From: Flavobacterium lipolyticum
GTDB lineage: Bacteria; Bacteroidota; Bacteroidia; Flavobacteriales; Flavobacteriaceae
Direction: 5' to 3'
Length of the DNA stretch: 64,000 nucleotides
Assembly (NCBI RefSeq): GCF_020905335.1
Contig: NZ_JAJJMN010000002.1
Location: 1,054,001-1,118,000, forward strand
Shown: in pieces, positions 59,508-64,000 of the stretch
Position numbering within the stretch: the stretch's first letter is position 1
How the letters are laid out: each line of letters begins with the position of its first letter
The notes under the pieces: model-generated
The model's database searches: none
What the model was told of the DNA's origin: nothing
What the model saw: only the letters and a program-made list of their open reading frames with translations
Made by a program: the position numbers and the translations under genes

Positions 59508-59595
59508 TGTTTTTTCTTTTTAATTTAGATAATGTGATAATTAGAAAATTGGATAATTGTGTATTATCTAATTAACTAATTTTCTAATTGACTCA
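59508..59595. repeat. Intergenic word repeats (ttagataatgtgataattagaaaatt)
   Basis: The words gataatt, ttagaaaatt, ctaattaacta and ctaattgactc recur with complementary pairs over 88 bp between argF' and proB. The same words occur at 35176-35300. No gene is seen. Confidence 0.6.
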
Positions 59596-60357
59596 TTAGA
59601 TTATTTTAGTAAAAGGTATCTCATCCTTTATAGCCTTCAAAATAAAATTATCATCTAATCCATTTACGATCCAGGTTTCAATATTGGCTGCTTTTGCAAT
59701 TGCGGCAGCTTCTATCTTCGACTGCATCCCTCCTGTTCCATGTGATGATTTTGATTCTCCAATTTCTTTTTCCAATATTTTTAAATCCTGTACCAATTTG
59801 ATTGTTTTCGGAATTTCATCGTGAATAGAATCTTTGGTATAAATCCCATTTGTATTGGTAGCAATAATCAGAATATCAACATTTAAAAGAACGGCTGTCA
59901 GTGCTGCCAATTTATCGTTGTCTCCAAACCGAATCTCATCTGTGGCAACCGTATCATTTTCATTAATAATCGGGATGTAATTGTTTTCTACCAAAACGTT
60001 TATGGTATTGACAATATTGACTTTAGACTGCTCTTTCTCGAAATCAGAATAAGACAATAAACACTGCGAAGTCAACAAACCTAAATCGCTGAAATTCTCA
60101 TGAAAAATCCGCATCAAATGGGGTTGGCCAATTGAAGCTAATGCTTGTTTCACTACAATTTCTTTTCCTTTACTTTCGAGCTTTACAAATTGCTTTGCCG
60201 CTGCAATTGCTCCGGAACTCACAATTACAAACTCGTATTCTTTGTTTAAAGCTGCAATCTGCATTCCGAGGTCTTCAATCTTTCCCCGTGAAATATGATT
60301 GGTTTCTTTGGTTAAAGTATTACTTCCAATTTTTAATAAAATCCGCTTTTTTGACAT
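59596..60357 (-). CDS. proB: Glutamate 5-kinase (short form)
   Basis: The 253-residue amino-acid kinase starts ILLKIGSNTLTKETNHISRG and has IVSSGAIAAAKQ, PIINENDTVATDEIRFGDND and GTGGMQSKIEAAAIA. It makes glutamyl-5-phosphate in proline synthesis. It lacks the C-terminal PUA domain of the long (about 370-residue) enzymes, as is usual in this phylum. proA follows on the upstream side of the cluster. Confidence 0.93.
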   Translation of the reverse strand: MSKKRILLKIGSNTLTKETNHISRGKIEDLGMQIAALNKEYEFVIVSSGAIAAAKQFVKLESKGKEIVVKQALASIGQPHLMRIFHENFSDLGLLTSQCLLSYSDFEKEQSKVNIVNTINVLVENNYIPIINENDTVATDEIRFGDNDKLAALTAVLLNVDILIIATNTNGIYTKDSIHDEIPKTIKLVQDLKILEKEIGESKSSHGTGGMQSKIEAAAIAKAANIETWIVNGLDDNFILKAIKDEIPFTKII

Positions 60358-60541
60358 GCTGTATTTTTTTTACCGCAAAGGGCGCAAGGTTTTTTTATAC
60401 TGTTTGTGTTTACAAATGCTAAGTTCGCGAAGCTTTGTTTTTGATAAATTCCAATCTTTAAAAGTCCAAATTCCAATAATTTAAAGTCTAAAATTCTAAG
60501 AAGTCTAACAATCTAACTGTCTAATTATCTAATTGCCTCAA
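60358..60541. repeat. Intergenic word repeats (ctaagaagtctaacaatctaac)
   Basis: Over about 180 bp the words taaaagtcc, tctaagaagtctaac, tctaatt and ctaattgcct recur, plus a ttaccgcaaagggcgcaagg word near 60370. No gene is seen between proB and proA. Confidence 0.6.
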
Positions 60542-61735
60542 TTACCTAATTTGCCCTTCTCCATACACGTACCATTTATTGGTTACGAGATGCTGAAGTC
60601 CGATAGGGCCCCGCTGATGCAATTTATCAGTACTTATCGCTAATTCTCCTCCCAGGCCAAACTGACCTCCATCTGTAAAACGTGTTGAGGCATTTTGATA
60701 AACGGCTGCAGTATCCACGGCATCCATAAATTCCTGTGCTGCCTTATCGTCTCTTGTAATAATTACTGCCGAGTGTCCTCCACAATATTTATTTATTTTT
60801 TCGATTGCCTTTTCTTCAGAATCAATGCTTCCGATTACTATTTTATAATCCAGAAATTCCTCGTACCAAATATCTTCGCTTTGAAGTGTTTCTGTATCTT
60901 CAAAACTTTTTAGCGACTCATCAACAATTACTTCTACTTTATACTGTTTTAATTCTTCGATTAAAATAGCTGTAAATCCTTCAAAATTGGGTAGTTTCGA
61001 ATCTATTAAAACCTTATCGACTGCGTTACAGGCTGAAATTTTAGAGGTTTTGGCATTTATAATGATTTTCAAAGCCAAATCTGTATCTGCTTTTTCATGA
61101 ACGTAAACAAAGTTATTTCCTCGTCCGCTTACAATAACCGGGCAAGTGGCATGTGCTTTTACAAACTCAATTAACTTTTCTCCTCCTCTTGGAACAATTA
61201 AATCTACTTTTTGAGTTGGTTTTTCTAAAAAGGTCTGAGTCTCTGCGCGATTAAAATTCAAATATTCCACCCAGTCCTTCGAAACTCCATTTCTCTCTAA
61301 AGCCTGATGCCATAGACTCACAATTTTCAAATTCGATTTTAAAGCTTCTTTTCCTCCTTTCAATAAAATCTTATTTCCGGATTTGAAAGCTATTCCCCCG
61401 GCTTCGATTGTAACATCGGGGCGGGATTCGTAAATGATTAAAATCGTCCCGAAAGCGGCCGTTTTGTTAATCACTTTTATGCCATTATCATGAATAAAAT
61501 GAAAACGTTCAACTCCAACGGGATCTTCTTGTGAAGCCAGTTGATTGAGTGATACAATCATTTCATCCACTTTTTTATCATCTACCTTTAAACGCTCTTC
61601 CATTGCTAAGTCTGAGCCGTCATAATCAGCAAGATCTTCCTGATTGGTTAAGATAATCTGGTTCCGCTCCTGCTCGACCAGCTGCGCCATAACACGCAAA
61701 ACCAGATTACGTTTTTCAATTGATAATGGGTTCAT
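60542..61735 (-). CDS. proA: Glutamate-5-semialdehyde dehydrogenase
   Basis: The 397-residue aldehyde dehydrogenase-family enzyme reduces glutamyl-5-phosphate to the semialdehyde. Motifs include YESRPDVTIEAGGIAFKSGN, KLIEFVKAHATCPVIVSG, catalytic cysteine region KTSKISACNAVDKVLID and NASTRFTDGGQFGLGGELA. Length is that of ProA. It is placed between argD and proB, so proline and arginine genes are interleaved in one minus-strand series. Confidence 0.95.
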   Translation of the reverse strand: MNPLSIEKRNLVLRVMAQLVEQERNQIILTNQEDLADYDGSDLAMEERLKVDDKKVDEMIVSLNQLASQEDPVGVERFHFIHDNGIKVINKTAAFGTILIIYESRPDVTIEAGGIAFKSGNKILLKGGKEALKSNLKIVSLWHQALERNGVSKDWVEYLNFNRAETQTFLEKPTQKVDLIVPRGGEKLIEFVKAHATCPVIVSGRGNNFVYVHEKADTDLALKIIINAKTSKISACNAVDKVLIDSKLPNFEGFTAILIEELKQYKVEVIVDESLKSFEDTETLQSEDIWYEEFLDYKIVIGSIDSEEKAIEKINKYCGGHSAVIITRDDKAAQEFMDAVDTAAVYQNASTRFTDGGQFGLGGELAISTDKLHQRGPIGLQHLVTNKWYVYGEGQIR

Positions 61736-61822
61736 TTTTTTGGTTTAATTGGTTAGTTGTTAATTCATGTAATCGATTAATCAAATAAACGATTAAACGA
61801 ATTAACAGTATATGGTTAAACT
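61736..61822. repeat. Intergenic word repeats (taatcgattaatcaaataaacgatta)
   Basis: The words cgatta, attaac and ggttaattg recur in both orientations over 87 bp between argD and proA. The same words return at 62963-63035. No gene is seen. Confidence 0.6.
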
Positions 61823-62962
61823 TTAATTTTTAAGTTCTTCCAAACTCTCTTTTAAAGCTTTTACAAACGTATCAATGTCTGCTTTTTTTACGGTAAGCGG
61901 CGGTAAAATTCTAAGTAGATTTTTGTTGTTGGCACTTCCTGTAAAAATGTGTTTTTCGATGATTAGTTTTTTCCTTAAAGCTGCTACATCAAAATCAAAT
62001 TCTACTCCAAGCATCAAACCTTTTCCTTTTACTTTTTTAATTCCTTCAACTTCTTTAATTTTTTCTAAGAAATAAGCTGAAACTTCGTTTACATTCTTCT
62101 GCAACTCCAGTTTTTCAATTACATCCAGCACTGCAATTCCTGCAGCACATGATAAATGACTACCTCCAAAAGTGGTTCCCAACAATCCGAAACTTGCTTC
62201 AAATTTTGGAGAGATTAAAATAGCTCCAACGGGAAAACCATTCCCCATTCCTTTGGCAACCGAAATAATATCAGCGTTGATTCCGTGATGTTGAAAGGCG
62301 AAAAATTTTCCACTTCTTCCATACCCTGACTGTACTTCGTCTAAAATCAAAACCACATCATGCTTTTTACAGGCTTTTTCTAAAGCTTGAAAAAATTCAG
62401 TTGTTCCCTCGTCTAAACCTCCTACTCCTTGAATTCCTTCTATAATTACTGCTGTAACATCACCTTTTGCAAGTTCTGCCTCAACTAATTCGATTTGATT
62501 TAGGGGTAAAAAAGTAACTTCCTGTTGCGCATTTATTGGTGCAACAATTTTTTTATTATCAGTAACCGCAACTGCTGCAGAGGTTCTCCCGTGAAAAGAA
62601 TTATCAAAAGCTACAACTCTTGATTTTCCGTTATGAAAAGAAGCTAATTTTAATGCATTTTCGTTAGCTTCAGCACCTGAACTGCATAAAAACAATTCAT
62701 AATCTTCTAATCCGGAAAGCTTTCCTAATTTCTGAGCCAGCTCTACCTGTAATGGATTCTGAATCGCGTTGGAATAAAATCCTAACTGATCCAATTGGTT
62801 CTTTAATTTAGTTACGTAATCCGGTTGTGTATGGCCAATCGAAATTACACCATGTCCGCTGTACAAATCTAAGTATTCTACTCCTTTGTCATCTACAATT
62901 GTACAATCTATAGCTTTAACCGGAGTGATGTCGTATAATGGGTAAACGTTGAATAAGTTCAT
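61823..62962 (-). CDS. argD: Acylornithine aminotransferase (class III, PLP)
   Basis: The 379-residue class III aminotransferase interconverts acylglutamate semialdehyde and acylornithine. It has SSGAEANENALKLA, NSFHGRTSAAVAVTD, VVLILDEVQSGYGRSGKFFA and the PLP lysine in IISVAKGMGNGFPVGAIL. Its position between argC and the pro genes supports the arginine role; some homologues act on succinylornithine. The start ATG at 62962 gives the standard N-terminus. Confidence 0.93.
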   Translation of the reverse strand: MNLFNVYPLYDITPVKAIDCTIVDDKGVEYLDLYSGHGVISIGHTQPDYVTKLKNQLDQLGFYSNAIQNPLQVELAQKLGKLSGLEDYELFLCSSGAEANENALKLASFHNGKSRVVAFDNSFHGRTSAAVAVTDNKKIVAPINAQQEVTFLPLNQIELVEAELAKGDVTAVIIEGIQGVGGLDEGTTEFFQALEKACKKHDVVLILDEVQSGYGRSGKFFAFQHHGINADIISVAKGMGNGFPVGAILISPKFEASFGLLGTTFGGSHLSCAAGIAVLDVIEKLELQKNVNEVSAYFLEKIKEVEGIKKVKGKGLMLGVEFDFDVAALRKKLIIEKHIFTGSANNKNLLRILPPLTVKKADIDTFVKALKESLEELKN

Positions 62963-63040
62963 TTGTTTTTGTTTAATTGTTTAATCGTTGATTTGTTTAA
63001 TCGATTAACCGAATTAACGATTAACCGCTTAACCAACAAT
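62963..63040. repeat. Intergenic word repeats (gtttaatcgttgatttgtttaatcgatt)
   Basis: The words tttaatcg, cgattaacc and gattaaccg recur in both orientations over 78 bp between argC and argD, giving partial self-complementarity. No gene is seen. Confidence 0.6.
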
Positions 63041-64000
63041 TTAAAATCCGCTTGGTTTCAATTTTAAACCGGTGGTTTCTTCTAATCCGAACATTAAATT
63101 CATATTTTGAATGGCTTGTCCTGAAGCACCTTTGGTTAAATTATCAATAATTGAAGTGATCAGAATCCGGTTTCCTTTTTTCATTAAACTAATGATACAT
63201 TTGTTCGTCTGAACAACTTGTTTCATATTGATGTTTGTCGTTGTCACAGTCACAAAAGGCTCATTTTTATAGAATTCTTCGTATCTGGATACCGTCTGTT
63301 CCAGACTTTCATCAGAAATGGTATAAAGTGTGGCAAAAATTCCTCTTGGAAAATCTCCTCTGTTTGGAATAAAGAGTAATTCACTTTCAAAATCATCTTG
63401 TAACTGAACTATGCTTTCCCCAATTTCTCCCAAATGCTGGTGTTCGAAAGCTTTGTAATGTGACATATTGTTGTTTCTCCAGCTAAAATGAGACGTTTCT
63501 GAAAGTCCCACTCCCGCTCCGGTACTTCCGGTTGTTGCATTAATATGTACATCATTAAGCAACAGATCACTGTTTGCTAAAGGCAGCAGAGCCAATTGGA
63601 TCGCTGTAGCAAAACAACCCGGATTTGCAATATAATTTGCCTTTTTGATCGCCGGTTTATTCAATTCCGGAAGACCATAAACAAAATCTTTTCCTTCAAA
63701 ATGGGCATCTTTGTTCAATCTGAAATCATTTCCCAGATCGATGATTTTCGTGTGGCTTGCAAACTGGTTCTCTTTCAAAAACGAAATAGATTTTCCGTGA
63801 CCAAGACATAGAAACACCACATTTACATTCGGATTAACCACATCTGTAAAGTTCATTTCGATATCTCCCATCAAATCCTGATGCGCTACAGAAAGCGGTT
63901 TTCCTGAATTGGTTGTACTGTAAACAAAATCGATGTTTACTTTGGGATGATACATTAAGATTCTGATGAGCTCTCCGGCTGTATAGCCTGAGCCACCAAT
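63041..64000 (-). CDS. argC: N-acetyl-gamma-glutamyl-phosphate reductase (partial, cut by the window edge)
   Basis: The reading frame continues past the first in-window ATG (63955) to the window edge, with IGGSGYTAGELIRILMYHP, the NAD(P)-binding glycine-rich start of ArgC. Catalytic features are YIANPGCFATAIQLALLPL (active-site cysteine) and the ISEHQHLGEI-like histidine region KAFEHQHLGEIGESI. It reduces acylglutamyl phosphate to the semialdehyde. Roughly the first few residues are outside the window. It is the first gene here of the arginine/proline series. Confidence 0.94.
   Translation of the reverse strand: MGGSGYTAGELIRILMYHPKVNIDFVYSTTNSGKPLSVAHQDLMGDIEMNFTDVVNPNVNVVFLCLGHGKSISFLKENQFASHTKIIDLGNDFRLNKDAHFEGKDFVYGLPELNKPAIKKANYIANPGCFATAIQLALLPLANSDLLLNDVHINATTGSTGAGVGLSETSHFSWRNNNMSHYKAFEHQHLGEIGESIVQLQDDFESELLFIPNRGDFPRGIFATLYTISDESLEQTVSRYEEFYKNEPFVTVTTTNINMKQVVQTNKCIISLMKKGNRILITSIIDNLTKGASGQAIQNMNLMFGLEETTGLKLKPSGF

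Overview
The window is a contiguous piece of a Bacteroidota chromosome, most likely a Flavobacterium or close relative. The evidence is the low GC content, candidate promoters of the Bacteroidota type (TAnnTTTG at -7), type IX secretion (T9SS) sorting domains, a DUF6377 regulator, a bacillithiol-linked YtxJ protein, and an arginine pathway built on an acylornithine carbamoyltransferase. No rRNA, tRNA or CRISPR array was found.

Layout. 1-4.2 kb: a secreted GH3 beta-glucosidase with a membrane DUF6377 regulator. 4.4-8.6 kb: a tautomerase-like isomerase, a 77-unit heptamer array that runs up to the stop codon of an acyl-CoA dehydrogenase/oxidase gene, and a complex intergenic element built of nested repeats. 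8.6-11.0 kb: a DMT exporter divergent from a MocR regulator. 11.0-15.4 kb: a duplicated 175-bp intergenic unit, then a minus-strand run of response regulator, histidine kinase, universal-stress-like protein and bestrophin channel. 15.7-16.9 kb: a decayed IS3-family element. 16.9-25.7 kb: a polymorphic-toxin locus with one full-length RHS/YD-repeat protein and three orphan RHS C-terminal cassettes, each followed by a small candidate immunity gene. 26-36.9 kb: housekeeping genes (aspA, pentapeptide-repeat protein, GNAT, guaC, miaE, glyA, fahA, agmatine deiminase, a choice-of-anchor I lipoprotein). 37-39.6 kb: an OmpA-family protein and N-carbamoylputrescine amidase; with the agmatine deiminase this gives the agmatine-to-putrescine route. 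39.7-49.3 kb: surface and exported proteins, including a three-gene Ig-like/T9SS type B operon and three tandem paralogues with variable leucine-rich cores, plus a DUF808 membrane protein. 49.4-54.8 kb: clpB, ytxJ and two overlapping membrane-protein genes. 55-64 kb: the arginine/proline cluster argC-argD-proA-proB-argF'-argB-argE-argH on the minus strand; argC runs off the right edge.

The most interesting region is the RHS locus. Every orphan cassette has the same architecture: a REP-like palindromic element, about 100 codons of conserved RHS core, a unique C-terminal domain, and a candidate immunity gene. This fits a reservoir of alternative toxin tips that could be recombined onto the full-length gene. 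One candidate immunity protein (18589-18876) looks like a stand-alone copy of domain III of elongation factor Tu, paired with a C-terminal domain that weakly resembles ADP-ribosyltransferases. That suggests, without proving it, a decoy-type immunity to a toxin acting on translation.

The intergenic DNA is also unusual. Many gaps carry locus-specific arrays or loose scatterings of short words (heptamers, 13-mers, TTAGAT/CTAATT-type words), long inverted repeats, and two copies of an AGCCCCGAT...AGCGGGA element that could be a structured RNA.
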